Of a DNA stretch of 64,000 nucleotides, positions 55,304-63,620 are shown one piece after another. The notes beneath the pieces were generated by a model. That model had not been told where the DNA came from. It saw only the letters and a list, made by a program, of their open reading frames with translations, and made no database searches. The stretch is from NCBI GenBank assembly GCA_022072405.1, contig JAJVHX010000003.1, positions 62,001-126,000 on the forward strand, given 5' to 3'. A program made the position numbers and the translations under genes. This DNA is from Phycisphaerae bacterium. GTDB taxonomy: Bacteria > Planctomycetota > Phycisphaerae > UBA1845 > CAIVHJ01. Positions within the stretch are counted from its first letter, which is position 1, and each line of letters opens with the position of its first letter.

Positions 55304-55594
55304 ATGAGCCATCGTCTGACGGCTGCTGAATATGAATCCTTCCTGGCCCGGTTGCCTGCCTGGGCCGTTATTAATGACCATCATCTGCGGCGGGAATACA
55401 AGTTTCCAGATTTTGTAACCGCGCTTGCCTATGTGAATCGTGTTGGGGCGCTGGCCGAACAACTTAACCACCATCCCGATCTGCATCTGAGCTGGGGGTT
55501 GGTGGCGGTTGAAATCTGGACCCATGACGTGAACGGGTTGACCGAAAGCGATTTCCAGTTAGCCCAGCAGATCGAGAAAATTTCATCCCATTAA
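55304..55594 (+). CDS. phhB: 4a-hydroxytetrahydrobiopterin dehydratase (pterin-4a-carbinolamine dehydratase)
   Basis: This 96-residue protein has the family hallmark pattern: LNHHPDLHLSWGLVAVEIWTH, with adjacent His residues of the active site. It recycles the pterin carbinolamine made by aromatic amino acid hydroxylases; some members act in molybdopterin or as dimerisation cofactors. AAAGGA lies six bases before the ATG. It directly follows paaB, and no phenylalanine hydroxylase gene is in the window, so the physiological partner is unknown. Confidence 0.93.
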   Translation: MSHRLTAAEYESFLARLPAWAVINDHHLRREYKFPDFVTALAYVNRVGALAEQLNHHPDLHLSWGLVAVEIWTHDVNGLTESDFQLAQQIEKISSH

Positions 55595-55599
55595 TAGAA

Positions 55600-57350
55600 T
55601 CAAGTACCGGGCAGCATTTGCTTGGCCCAGCAGGGGGCGTGTAGCTTGATCGGCAGGTGATAATAAGCGCCGTCGAGGTTGGCGAGTTCATTGCGGCGAA
55701 CCAGGCAATAGGCTGGGCGTTTGTGAAGATCGCTGCGGCCATTGAAATCGCGCAGGGCACGGTCGGTAAAACGCTGCCCGCCGAGGGCGCCATCGATGTA
55801 CAGAGCATCCCAGTTTTCGGAGGCGACCTCCGCCATGGAGCGCGCCGCAGTCACTCGATGGGCGGAACGATCCAGAAACACATACAGCGGCGAAGCTGGC
55901 ATGCGATCCGGACGAACGTAGGCGACTGAGGCGAGCGCCTTGGCCGGCGGCTTGGGCGGTTCGAAACGATTCGGGAAATTGCACATCGCCAGCGTATCAC
56001 ATTTCCGGATAATGGCGTTCAGTTCGCGATTGACATATTCCTGGTTGATATGGGATCGTTCCAGCAACCACTCCAAAGCCAACCCGCTGTCATAAATCGG
56101 ATACTGGCAGAAGGGATCAGTGATACTGGCTTGGACGATGATATTCGCCGCCTGCAACAGAATCGCCAGATCGCGAATCGGTCCGCTGAGTTGCGACAAA
56201 CCCTCCCGTGTATCCTGATAATGACCGATGGACTGGGCCAGGTGTTCCGGGAGCGACCATTTGGAGATCAACATCTCCGCAATCTGGGCTACGCTCCAGC
56301 CCATGGCAGCTTTCTGGTCTTCAATAAACTGCAGCGGATCGGGCGACTGGGCCCGTTGCAGATCACTGATCAGGTCCGGCCGCAATTGCACCAGTGCGAT
56401 CACGGATAAACCATGCAACAAGCCGGCCAGTGCGGCCTGTTCCGGCTGAATCACCTGTGTAGTGCGGGCGAATTGCTGCGCCAATCGTGAAACCGCCACG
56501 CTGTGCTTCCAGTAGTTGAGGATGGAAAAATTGGGCATCTGCGTGGTATGTTCCAGGTCCAGTACCCCCTGTTCGTTGACGATCTGGCCGATACGCTGAA
56601 ATCCCAGTTTACTGATGGCTTCGTCGAGAGTCTGAGCCTGATCTGTGACGGTGCCGTCGCTGTTGGCCAGACGCAGAATGGACGCAGCCAGTACCGGATC
56701 CTGGCGGACCACCTCCACCAGTTCCTGCAATCGACTTTCATTGCTGTTGATCAGATTTTTGACTTCTTCGACGTTGAAAGGCAGCGCCTGCAGGGTTTGT
56801 GCGGATTGTAGAAAGTTTTCCAGTTCGGCAGCGCTCCTCGCTCCCTGTCCGGTGGGCGCCGGCGAATCGTCACTGATCGCGGGTGTCGTGGCCGAACTGC
56901 CGGTTGAGGTCGGATTCACCCGGCGGCGAAGTTGTTCCAGCAGAGTCTGCATTATTTTATTGATCAATATTTCCGGATCGATAGGCTTGGCGATAGCACC
57001 GCTGATACCCAGTTTCATTGATTCTACCAGGTTGTCGCGCGTGGCTCCGGCGGTTTGCAGAATTACCGGAATATCCTGGTACTTGGGATCGTTACGGAAA
57101 TGGGCGAGGAAACTCAGCCATCCATTTCGGGCATGAGTAGCTCGAGCAAGACCAGGCAGGGTTGCGCGTATTTGAGGACTTCCCGACCTTCCAGGCCGGT
57201 GGTGGCGGTGATGCAGAAAAAACCGGCCTTACTGAGCATGCGCGTCAGCAGCATCAGATGCGTCGGCTCATCATCGAGGCACAATACCGGCCGGCCGCCG
57301 CTGATGCGGATTCCGGAGATGTTATTATAATTGATGGTTGCTGTACTCAC
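55600..57350 (-). pseudogene. Receiver-HDOD response regulator, frameshifted
   Basis: The receiver domain starts at GTG 57350 and reads ISGGRPVLCLDDEP to LVLLELLMPEMDG, where a TGA stops that frame at 57114. The following frame shifts by one base and continues the same fold as LSFLAHFRNDPKYQDIPVIL, then KLGISGAIAKPIDPEILI, and on into an HDOD domain (residues about 75-330 of the 472-residue downstream part). One missing base (probably a G in GATGGCTGAG) explains it. The phosphoacceptor position is Glu, not Asp. HDOD proteins usually relay signals without HD-type catalysis. Sequencing error, true mutation or recoding cannot be separated here. Confidence 0.8.
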
Positions 57351-57671
57351 GGTAGTTTCTGCTCCTGCCTCGCACCCAAAACTGTTGTAAGGTGCATCGT
57401 CGAACGCAGCACACAACATCAAGCGCTTGCTTGTCGCTACCGGGAGTGAACTAATCAGTATATGGCTGATCGTCATATTCCGTGTGTGCCACGTACGGAT
57501 TAGTGTTTGATGTACAGCTCCAGAGTTGTACCGATGGTTTGTATTGGCGCTGCTCGCCGGGTGGCCCCCAAGTTAATCACTCCGGCTGACACCGCCGTGG
57601 CCCGACTCATCATACGGCCAACAGTACGTGCAAATTTTTTCTGCTTATGGATGTTGTTGTGGAAAAGGCAA

Positions 57672-59168
57672 TTAATTTGCGTTGGCTTTGGCTGCCGAGG
57701 TGAGGGCCTTGAGCTGATCCAGAGTTAATGTTTTGGCGGGCAGGGCTTTTTTGGAATTGAGCATCTTGTTGACCGACATCATCTGTTCCCGCTGCCGGTC
57801 GTCCGTCTGGAGATGGATGCGTATCGGGCCGCGAATTTCCTGATCGACCACAAACTGAAATTCATTAATGCACAAGGTCGTACCGGGATAAATCCGCGAC
57901 TCCGCTTCTATGTAGGGAGGGTTGTCCGGGCGGCAACGATTAATCACTTTCTGTTGTTCAGCCTGCAGACTTCTGATCTCACTCTCGACGCCATCCGCCT
58001 GATAGAGTAACTCAGTGGCGCGTTCACGTTGTTGCGGGGTGAGTCGCTTCATCTGAGCCATGAGCGGTTCTACCAGTTGACGAATGCGTTCCACTGACTG
58101 CGTCCGATGGGCAATTTCCAGATTTTTTTCCATCAGGAAGCGCAATACATCAGGATGCAGGCCGACCCGCAGCACGGTGGGTATGGCTGATTCATGACCG
58201 ATCGTTTTAGCGCTGATCCCATTTCGGGCATAATGCTGTCCACCCGACAAGGTACCCTGGGCCACATTCAGCATGCCCTCCGTCGAGGTGATGGAATTTT
58301 CCAGTGCGGTCAGCAGACGGATATCTTCCTTGGCTTTTAACTGGCAGTTTTGGGCGAAACGGCTGACGATCATGCCGTGGGTAGCGATACGGGCGCGCTG
58401 GCGACCATCAATACCCTCACCCACGATCACATGTCCACCGGCGGTAATTATGGCGGCTTTAATGCCCTGTTCCACCACCACGCTGCCGGCACACTCCAGC
58501 TCCACCTGATCCTGGATCGAACCGCGGATACGCAGGCATTGTTCCTGTTTATGAGGGCCGCCGGCGCTGGTCAGATCTTCATCAATCCGCTGAACGGGTT
58601 TCAGGCTGATAACCCAATTACAGATTTCCAACATCCCGGTTTGAGTTGCCGTGATGATCAAGCCACTCTCACCACCGGCTTGCAGTCCTGAGCCGAGGGT
58701 CAGATCACGACTTTGGCGAGGCGCGGGCAGCGTGTTGCCCAACACATCATAGCCATCGTGGGCATCTTCGCGGCGATGGAGTTGGCCCAGTTGGGCTCCT
58801 GCTTCGACGATCAAAAAATATTCCGGCTGATAAAAATCAGGGTAAGAATCAACGATCCAGGGTGCGGTGCGGGAATTTTTTAAGGCATCATCCCAGACAA
58901 AGCGGGCGTGGTGGCCTTCGGTGGGTAACTTGCCGCTGGCGATGACCTGGTTTTGACGCAAGGGGCCTTGGGTGCGCATCTGTTCAGCCAAAGCCGTGAT
59001 GCGACCGGCCACTTCGTCAGTGACGGCTATTTTGCTGCCCTCCAGCACAGCAGCCAGCTCGCCCGGGGTGACTCCGGAGTATCCCCCCAGCCGGGCACAC
59101 CGCAGGGTGGCTGTCATGCGGTCTTCCGTCACTTCCACGATGAATAACTTTTCCGTAGCCGTAGACAT
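57672..59168 (-). CDS. DUF342 (FapA-like) polymer-forming protein
   Basis: This 498-residue protein has the DUF342 right-handed beta-helix pattern: VEQGIKAAIITAGGHVIVGE, then RIATHGMIVSRF and a TEGMLNVAQG turn. A coiled-coil segment of about 60 residues (FLMEKNLEIAHRTQSVERI region) follows. The flanks (residues 1-140 and 430-498) are less conserved. DUF342 proteins such as FapA are thought to act at cell-surface appendages or chemosensory sites. The gene is followed 39 bases upstream by cheY and then cheX, so a motility or surface-sensing role is likely. Its own start is ATG 59168. Confidence 0.8.
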   Translation of the reverse strand: MSTATEKLFIVEVTEDRMTATLRCARLGGYSGVTPGELAAVLEGSKIAVTDEVAGRITALAEQMRTQGPLRQNQVIASGKLPTEGHHARFVWDDALKNSRTAPWIVDSYPDFYQPEYFLIVEAGAQLGQLHRREDAHDGYDVLGNTLPAPRQSRDLTLGSGLQAGGESGLIITATQTGMLEICNWVISLKPVQRIDEDLTSAGGPHKQEQCLRIRGSIQDQVELECAGSVVVEQGIKAAIITAGGHVIVGEGIDGRQRARIATHGMIVSRFAQNCQLKAKEDIRLLTALENSITSTEGMLNVAQGTLSGGQHYARNGISAKTIGHESAIPTVLRVGLHPDVLRFLMEKNLEIAHRTQSVERIRQLVEPLMAQMKRLTPQQRERATELLYQADGVESEIRSLQAEQQKVINRCRPDNPPYIEAESRIYPGTTLCINEFQFVVDQEIRGPIRIHLQTDDRQREQMMSVNKMLNSKKALPAKTLTLDQLKALTSAAKANAN

Positions 59169-59207
59169 ACGACAGGTCTCGAGGTCTTCAGGGGGTGCTG
59201 AGGCCGA

Positions 59208-59585
59208 TCAACTCTTGGCCGCCTGAAGCTTGGCCAGAGTCTGATTGATTTTTTCCGACAGTGTCTCCGCCGTGAAGGGTTTGACCACGTAATTATTTAC
59301 ACCGGCCTGCAGTGCCTGAATCACGCGGGTTTTTTCCGCTTCCGTTGTGCACATGATCATGGGGATGTTCTTGTCGGTCTGGCGGATGGTCTTGACCAGC
59401 GTGATGCCGTCCATGTTGGGCATGTTCCAGTCCACCAGCATCAGATCCGGCGTCGTCTGCTTGTAGAGATTCAGCGCTTCCACGCCGTCACCCGCTTCCA
59501 TAATTTCGGTATAACCCAATTCACCCAGTACTTTTTTCTGAATATTACGAATCGTTCGGGAATCATCGACCAGCATGATTTTCAT
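59208..59585 (-). CDS. cheY: CheY-like response regulator
   Basis: This single-domain receiver has 125 residues. All catalytic positions are in place: D7/D8, phosphoacceptor D52 in LMLVDWNMPNMDG, T80/T81 and K102 in VVKPFT. Its ATG overlaps the cheX stop (ATGA), so the two are made together. CheX-type phosphatases act on CheY, which fits. No cheA, cheW or flagellar motor gene is in the window, so the target is unknown. Confidence 0.95.
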   Translation of the reverse strand: MKIMLVDDSRTIRNIQKKVLGELGYTEIMEAGDGVEALNLYKQTTPDLMLVDWNMPNMDGITLVKTIRQTDKNIPMIMCTTEAEKTRVIQALQAGVNNYVVKPFTAETLSEKINQTLAKLQAAKS

Positions 59586-60094
59586 GAGCGTGCTCCTGAA
59601 GTTGCCGCCGCAGTCGGGGCAGTCTGTTTCTTGTTGACGACCATGGCCACTTCCACATGAAAATCGCCGAGGCTGCAGCTACAGGGAATCTGCAGGCGGG
59701 GCGCGTTACTGGGTTGCGTTGTTACGGCCACATTATGATGTGTGCCGATGACCACGCTGGGCAGCGAGATGCTGACCTCCAGTCCGATGAACTGGGCTTT
59801 GGCGCTGCCGGCGACCATGTTGGCCAACTCGCCGATGGCATCCGCGAAATCGGCATCGCCGATATTCAACTCAACTCCCGCAAAGGAAGATGCCAGTTTA
59901 CAAGCCACTTCCTTGGGGAAGCAGAGAATACAGGCTCCCGTGGCGTCACCGGAGAAACCGATCACCCCCGAGACATCGCAGCCTTCGTTGGGCGAAGCGA
60001 CTTTTGGTTTTTGCACCTGGATTTCCGTATTGGCCATGGTCTTGAATACCTGTCTGATCGCCATGACAAACGGATTGATGAATTTGACATCCAT
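59582..60094 (-). CDS. cheX: CheX-like CheY-phosphatase
   Basis: This protein of about 170 residues has the CheC/CheX/FliY phosphatase signature: DAIGELANMVAGSAKAQF, holding the Glu and Asn that form the active site. I take the ATG at 60094 as start, because the GGGAG at 60103-60107 is eight bases away; the ATG at 60100 is too close. It should dephosphorylate the CheY encoded next. A Pro/Ala-rich C-terminal tail of about 20 residues ends the protein. Confidence 0.92.
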   Translation of the reverse strand: MDVKFINPFVMAIRQVFKTMANTEIQVQKPKVASPNEGCDVSGVIGFSGDATGACILCFPKEVACKLASSFAGVELNIGDADFADAIGELANMVAGSAKAQFIGLEVSISLPSVVIGTHHNVAVTTQPSNAPRLQIPCSCSLGDFHVEVAMVVNKKQTAPTAAATSGARS

Positions 60095-60100
60095 ATTCAT

Positions 60101-60494
60101 AACTCCCGTTTAGCACCACAATAGGATTGTGTACCACCGAAAAAGTGCTCTAGTTACCCGTCCCGCGCCGACCTTCCGGCCATCCTCCGGTGATGGATCG
60201 GTCGACCGATGGATTTCCACTGCTATGGACATCGGCTGATTCGCCGGTCAGCTATCGATTGTGTTTTTCAGGTTTTTTGAGGTGGTTTTGCACGGGTATG
60301 TTTTAGGACGCTGCCGGCACACTGTATTTTTTTGGGGGGTTATTGGCCAATAAGTACTGTTGAATAAAATCGGTCGATCTGATATGGGAACTAACGATGA
60401 ATTCTCCAGTCGTGTACATCAGATTATGTACAACTGCCGGCCCGTTTGTTTAGCCCGTCATTAATATGAAACTCATAACCAGCCAGGGCGGTGT
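60101..60494. other. Intergenic region with two perfect palindromes, no gene seen
   Basis: The gap upstream of cheX and beside the prepilin-like gene holds two perfect 14-base palindromes. One is ATCGGTCGACCGAT at 60197-60210, about 100 bases before cheX. The other is TTATTGGCCAATAA at 60340-60353. Either could be an operator for a dimeric regulator. No promoter with standard spacing and no coding sequence was found. Confidence 0.45.
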
Positions 60495-61364
60495 TCATGG
60501 ATCGACGGGAGTACCGCCAGGATGGATCAGGCGAGTGAATAGCGTCCATGAGTTCATATTATCAGCAAACAAAGCCACCATGCCACGATTGGTATCACTT
60601 CGAGGATCGTTTGCATCCCACAGTCGCTGGGCGGTTCCCAGATCTGGTCGGGGGTCAAGAGTCCCCAAATGTGGATATGGCCCGTTGTATAACGGAGGAA
60701 TGTAATCACGGATGAGTGGATTGCGCATCCGCCAGTAGAGTTGATATTGTTCATCGAAATTGAACTGATAATAGGTAGGCTCGGGCTCCACTTCAAGGAA
60801 ACGGGAATCAAGAAACTCGATCGGTCGGCCGTCAAAGGTATTGCCACCATGGCAGGCGAGTTGAAACCCTACCGTATCATGGCACCAGGCATGTTCTTCA
60901 TCTTCCGGCAATTCATCCCACGCAAAGGTATGATCGACTGTCGGCCAGACAAAACCAGCCATCTGGATAAAATAAGTCACGGTTGAGGGTTTAGACGCTT
61001 CTCCCGACAGGGTCCAGGGCCAACCACCAATGGCCGATGGGCAGAGCCAGTTTCTTGGTGTTGCATAATCCAATATCGTCGTACCGATGGTGTAGGGATG
61101 AGCCCGGCTCATGGGATCTTCGTAGAGATAATCCTTGATGAATGGGATATGTCCGACGCTGTCCGTTGAATATCCAATGACACTCGTCCAGATGGAATAG
61201 ACATTGCTCTTACAGAGAATTTGTCTTCCACGTTCACGCGCGGCAGCGAGAGCAGGCAGCAGGATACCGAGCAGTAGAGAGATGATTCCAATTACTACGA
61301 GCAGCTCAATCAGAGTAAAGGCGGCGTGACCGGCTTTGGGTATTTGCTGGTTCGTTCGGTGCAT
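60495..61364 (-). CDS. Prepilin-like protein with N-terminal methylation motif
   Basis: This 289-residue protein has a short leader and the type IV pilin motif HAAFTLIELLVVIGIISLLLG, cleaved between A15 and F16 (Ala at -1, as in several pseudopilins of this window), with Glu at +5. The C-domain is unusual: aromatic and Cys-containing (NWLCPSAIGGWPWTLSG, CHDTVGFQLACHGG), ending in PGGTPVDP. This fits the planctomycete-type large prepilin-like proteins that carry a signal helix and an unrelated globular part. It is far from the secretion locus and alone on its strand; the function is unknown. Confidence 0.85.
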   Translation of the reverse strand: MHRTNQQIPKAGHAAFTLIELLVVIGIISLLLGILLPALAAARERGRQILCKSNVYSIWTSVIGYSTDSVGHIPFIKDYLYEDPMSRAHPYTIGTTILDYATPRNWLCPSAIGGWPWTLSGEASKPSTVTYFIQMAGFVWPTVDHTFAWDELPEDEEHAWCHDTVGFQLACHGGNTFDGRPIEFLDSRFLEVEPEPTYYQFNFDEQYQLYWRMRNPLIRDYIPPLYNGPYPHLGTLDPRPDLGTAQRLWDANDPRSDTNRGMVALFADNMNSWTLFTRLIHPGGTPVDP

Positions 61365-61377
61365 ATTTCACCGCCGA

Positions 61378-61408
61378 TAGCGCCCGATTTCACCTGTAGC
61401 GCCCGATT
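61378..61408. repeat. Twelve-base direct repeat next to the prepilin-like gene
   Basis: TAGCGCCCGATT occurs at 61378-61389 and again at 61397-61408. The pair lies between the prepilin-like gene start (61364) and the tRNA, and could be a regulator-binding site or a scar at the edge of the integrated element. Confidence 0.5.
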
Positions 61409-61424
61409 GAGCATCTTGCAACGA

Positions 61425-62786
61425 TCATAACATATTGTCAATAATGGGCCTGGAGGGGATCGAACCCCCGACCAAGTGATTATGAGTCACCTGCTCTAAC
61501 CGCTGAGCTACAGGCCCTTTATAAGTAAGAATAAGCTCTTCTTGATCTTGCGTATCATGCTCATCAAATGAGCATTCAGTGTTTTCTACAGTTTGCGACT
61601 CGTTACCGGTCTCTACTGCAGCGCTTTTTGCAGCGCGCTGAGCATTGCCAGTTTCAGCGGCTTGTTCTGAGCCATTAGGACGCTCGCTCAAGCCCGCTGC
61701 ATGATTATACAGGTGATCGGATACGATTGTGTAGTGGCGGTCCTCTACGGCCACACTATGGCCCAACCAGTTGGCGACTGCATGGCTGGGGAATTTCTCT
61801 CTGAAGTCACTCACCGCCGACTGTCGTAACACCTGAAAGACTCGCCCCCACGGGACCAGACCAGCCCGTTGGATAATAGCTCGCCCGTTACGGCGGAGGT
61901 TGTTGTCGCTCATTGAGACGAGCCGGGTTTCCCCGTCTGCCGCCAAATCGAAAGCATCCTGCAACATCCGCATCAGTGAGGGTATGATCGGGACTAGACG
62001 CTGATCCTTACCGTCGAATCGCTCAGTTTTCGGCGAGCGAACCAATAGCCGCCCACGTTCCCAATCCACTGAGTCCCAGGTCAGCTGGTGCGATTCACTG
62101 GGAACCCGCACCCCGGCGTAGCGGGCCAGTGCAAACAATGTCCGCCAGCCCTGATTCGGACAGGCGGCAATAATTTTCTCAATCTCATCGTTGGTTACAT
62201 ACCGATCACGTTCTGCAGCAACACTCGCTGATGTAAGGTGTTCGAACGGATTTCTGAGAATCAACTCACAACGGACGGCTGCACTGAAAAAAACCTTGGC
62301 ATTGCGGACATGGTGACGAACGGACGCTACGGAAAGTCCGTGCTTCTGTAAGTACCCCACCCAATCTTCTGCCTGATCCGGCAGAATACTCCGAATATTG
62401 GTAATGGCTGGCAAAAATCCCAGCAGCTTATCTTTGGTCTGATGCAGTTTGGCTATAGTGGCGGGCTTCAAATCTGTTCGGCGGGTGATATACCGCTCCA
62501 GCCATGCACCCAGTTGGACGCTCTCACGGGCTTTCACCAGTTCCACGCGGGCCAGCCGATCATAGACCATATCCGGCAGACCAGCCAGCCAGTTGGCTAT
62601 GGCCGCATCGGGTGGTTCATTGGCAGCTTTGAGCGCCTGCAGCTTCTCAATCTTGCGTTTGGTTTCACTGGCCAGGTCCAGCCCGCACGTTCCCAGCCGA
62701 ATCGTTCGCCGCTCACCTTCAGAGTTGGTGAACTGCACCGCCCAGCCGGGTTTCCGCTTGCTACTCAATCGAATTAACGATGCCAT
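61425..62786 (-). CDS. Tyrosine recombinase (integrase) read through a tRNA gene
   Basis: This 453-residue site-specific recombinase has Arg227 (AGVRVPSE), Lys253 (SPKTERF), Arg321 in VLRQSAVSDF (the usual His three residues before is Gln318), His343 (WLGHS) and the nucleophile Tyr352 (HYTI). The N-terminal core-binding part is about 90-180. After about residue 423 the frame crosses the entire tRNA-Ile gene, giving the spurious-looking GPVAQRLEQVTHNHLVGG. So the natural C-terminus was either lost or ended at the integration site. GAGG precedes the ATG, 3 bases after the preceding DNA-binding protein gene. Confidence 0.9.
   Translation of the reverse strand: MASLIRLSSKRKPGWAVQFTNSEGERRTIRLGTCGLDLASETKRKIEKLQALKAANEPPDAAIANWLAGLPDMVYDRLARVELVKARESVQLGAWLERYITRRTDLKPATIAKLHQTKDKLLGFLPAITNIRSILPDQAEDWVGYLQKHGLSVASVRHHVRNAKVFFSAAVRCELILRNPFEHLTSASVAAERDRYVTNDEIEKIIAACPNQGWRTLFALARYAGVRVPSESHQLTWDSVDWERGRLLVRSPKTERFDGKDQRLVPIIPSLMRMLQDAFDLAADGETRLVSMSDNNLRRNGRAIIQRAGLVPWGRVFQVLRQSAVSDFREKFPSHAVANWLGHSVAVEDRHYTIVSDHLYNHAAGLSERPNGSEQAAETGNAQRAAKSAAVETGNESQTVENTECSFDEHDTQDQEELILTYKGPVAQRLEQVTHNHLVGGSIPSRPIIDNML
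61445..61517 (-). tRNA. tRNA-Ile(CAT), lysidine-type
   Basis: This is a complete 73-base cloverleaf: acceptor GGGCCTG/CAGGCCC with discriminator A, D-arm GCTC/GAGC, anticodon stem GGTGA/TCACT, loop CTCATAA (anticodon CAT) and T-arm GGGGG/CCCTC with TTCGATC. The G-T pair at the top of the anticodon stem and the ACTCATAATCACTTGGTC stretch match tRNA-Ile2, whose C34 is changed to lysidine, better than elongator Met; the initiator's three G-C pairs are absent. No CCA is encoded. It lies wholly inside the recombinase reading frame on the same strand. Confidence 0.92.
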
Positions 62787-62789
62787 GAT

Positions 62790-63005
62790 TCAACCTCGAT
62801 TCCGAACGCTCCGTTTGACTCGCAACTCCAAGCCCAGCACCCTGCAGACGGCCTGTAACCGCTCACCGGACAGGTCCGCATCACCGGCGAAGTATTTTTG
62901 AATCGCCCGCATCCTCACTACTGGCTGAGTCAGCTTGCCGATAGCGTAGCAGGATAAACCCTGTCGCTTGGCCTCACGGATGATAATCTCCCGGAATGAT
63001 TCCAT
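62790..63005 (-). CDS. Small helix-turn-helix protein of the mobile element
   Basis: This 71-residue protein has a helix-turn-helix-like arrangement: GLSCYAIGKLTQPVVRMRAI around 17-36, then a GDADLSGERLQAVCRVLGLE segment like the second half of XRE repressors. AGGTG precedes the ATG. It is encoded between an excisionase-like gene and the recombinase in one transcription unit, so it may control that unit. The family assignment is tentative. Confidence 0.7.
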   Translation of the reverse strand: MESFREIIIREAKRQGLSCYAIGKLTQPVVRMRAIQKYFAGDADLSGERLQAVCRVLGLELRVKRSVRNRG

Positions 63006-63034
63006 TGTTGCACCTGCAAACAGTGTAGCGCATT

Positions 63035-63268
63035 TTAGGACGCATGTCCAGCGGATTGTTGTTCAATCCACGATTTTAATCCGTCCAGTGGGTAGCGGAT
63101 TGTTTTCCGGTTGCTGCACGCACCCGCCGTTTGATTCATACAAACGTGAGGAACCTTACCCGCCTTTGTAAGTGCCCACAAGCTGCGCGGCGAGATAGCC
63201 AGCATCCGCGCCGCTTCTTTCGGTCGCAGCAGTAGTGGTTTTTCAACAGTTTCATTGATCCACTTCAT
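63035..63268 (-). CDS. Excisionase/AlpA-like DNA-binding protein
   Basis: This 77-residue winged-helix protein has the pattern LLRPKEAARMLAISPRSLW, then RYPLDGLKSWIEQQ, typical of excisionase/MerR-like HTH_17 proteins. It is suited to helping the recombinase choose excision. A strong ribosome binding site (GAGGTGAT) precedes the ATG. Its start overlaps the stop of the preceding small gene. Confidence 0.85.
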   Translation of the reverse strand: MKWINETVEKPLLLRPKEAARMLAISPRSLWALTKAGKVPHVCMNQTAGACSNRKTIRYPLDGLKSWIEQQSAGHAS

Positions 63269-63492
63269 GCTATATCACCTCGATTTACCAGGTCGATAAT
63301 TTCCTTCAAGGCTTCAGCTTCGGCGTGTTCGCGGGCTTGCCCTCCGTCGAATTCCCGAATCGCCGCCCGCTCTGACCACCGCTCCCGCCAATACTCCGAT
63401 AGCTGCTCCGGGGTGATGGTCAGCTCCGGTTCGCTGATCCGCTCCGGTGATTGGAATAGCCCGTTCAAAAAATCGACCGTGTTCATTTTCAT
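63265..63492 (-). CDS. Small hypothetical protein of the mobile element
   Basis: This 75-residue acidic and aromatic-rich protein (ITPEQLSEYWRERWSERAAI) has predicted helices and no recognisable domain. It is followed with a 4-base overlap by the excisionase-like gene. An ATG at 63486 is an alternative start. Confidence 0.6.
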   Translation of the reverse strand: MKMNTVDFLNGLFQSPERISEPELTITPEQLSEYWRERWSERAAIREFDGGQAREHAEAEALKEIIDLVNRGDIA

Positions 63493-63518
63493 TCGTTTAC
63501 CCTGATACCCTTCCCGCC

Positions 63519-63599
63519 AGCCGTCCCAACCGTCCTACGCGCCCCTGTCTCAGCAATTCTCTGTTAAGCTAGATAGATTCAGGGTCGGCTGGGACGGCT
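63519..63599. repeat. Inverted repeat upstream of the small element genes
   Basis: AGCCGTCCCAACCG (63519-63532) and CGGCTGGGACGGCT (63586-63599) are complementary with one mismatch and enclose 53 bases. The motif GGGACGGC is repeated several times around it. It occupies most of the 128-base gap before the next gene and could be a binding site for an element-encoded protein. Confidence 0.5.
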
Positions 63600-63620
63600 A
63601 GGACGCTTGGCAGACTAGGC

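Noticed and set aside
57114..57130. Programmed -1 frameshift in the receiver-HDOD gene
   Set aside because: No slippery heptamer or following strong stem is seen at GATGGCTGAG. A base loss or sequencing error is simpler.
60260..60310. Sigma-54 promoter upstream of cheX
   Set aside because: TTTTGCAC resembles a -12 element, but no GG lies at the required distance for -24.
61445..61517. Naming the tRNA as elongator or initiator methionine tRNA
   Set aside because: The anticodon is CAT, but the anticodon stem and variable region match tRNA-Ile2 better, and the three G-C pairs of initiators are missing.
63519..63599. CRISPR array at the right end
   Set aside because: Only one inverted pair and a few short GGGACGGC motifs are present; there are no regular repeats and spacers and no cas genes.
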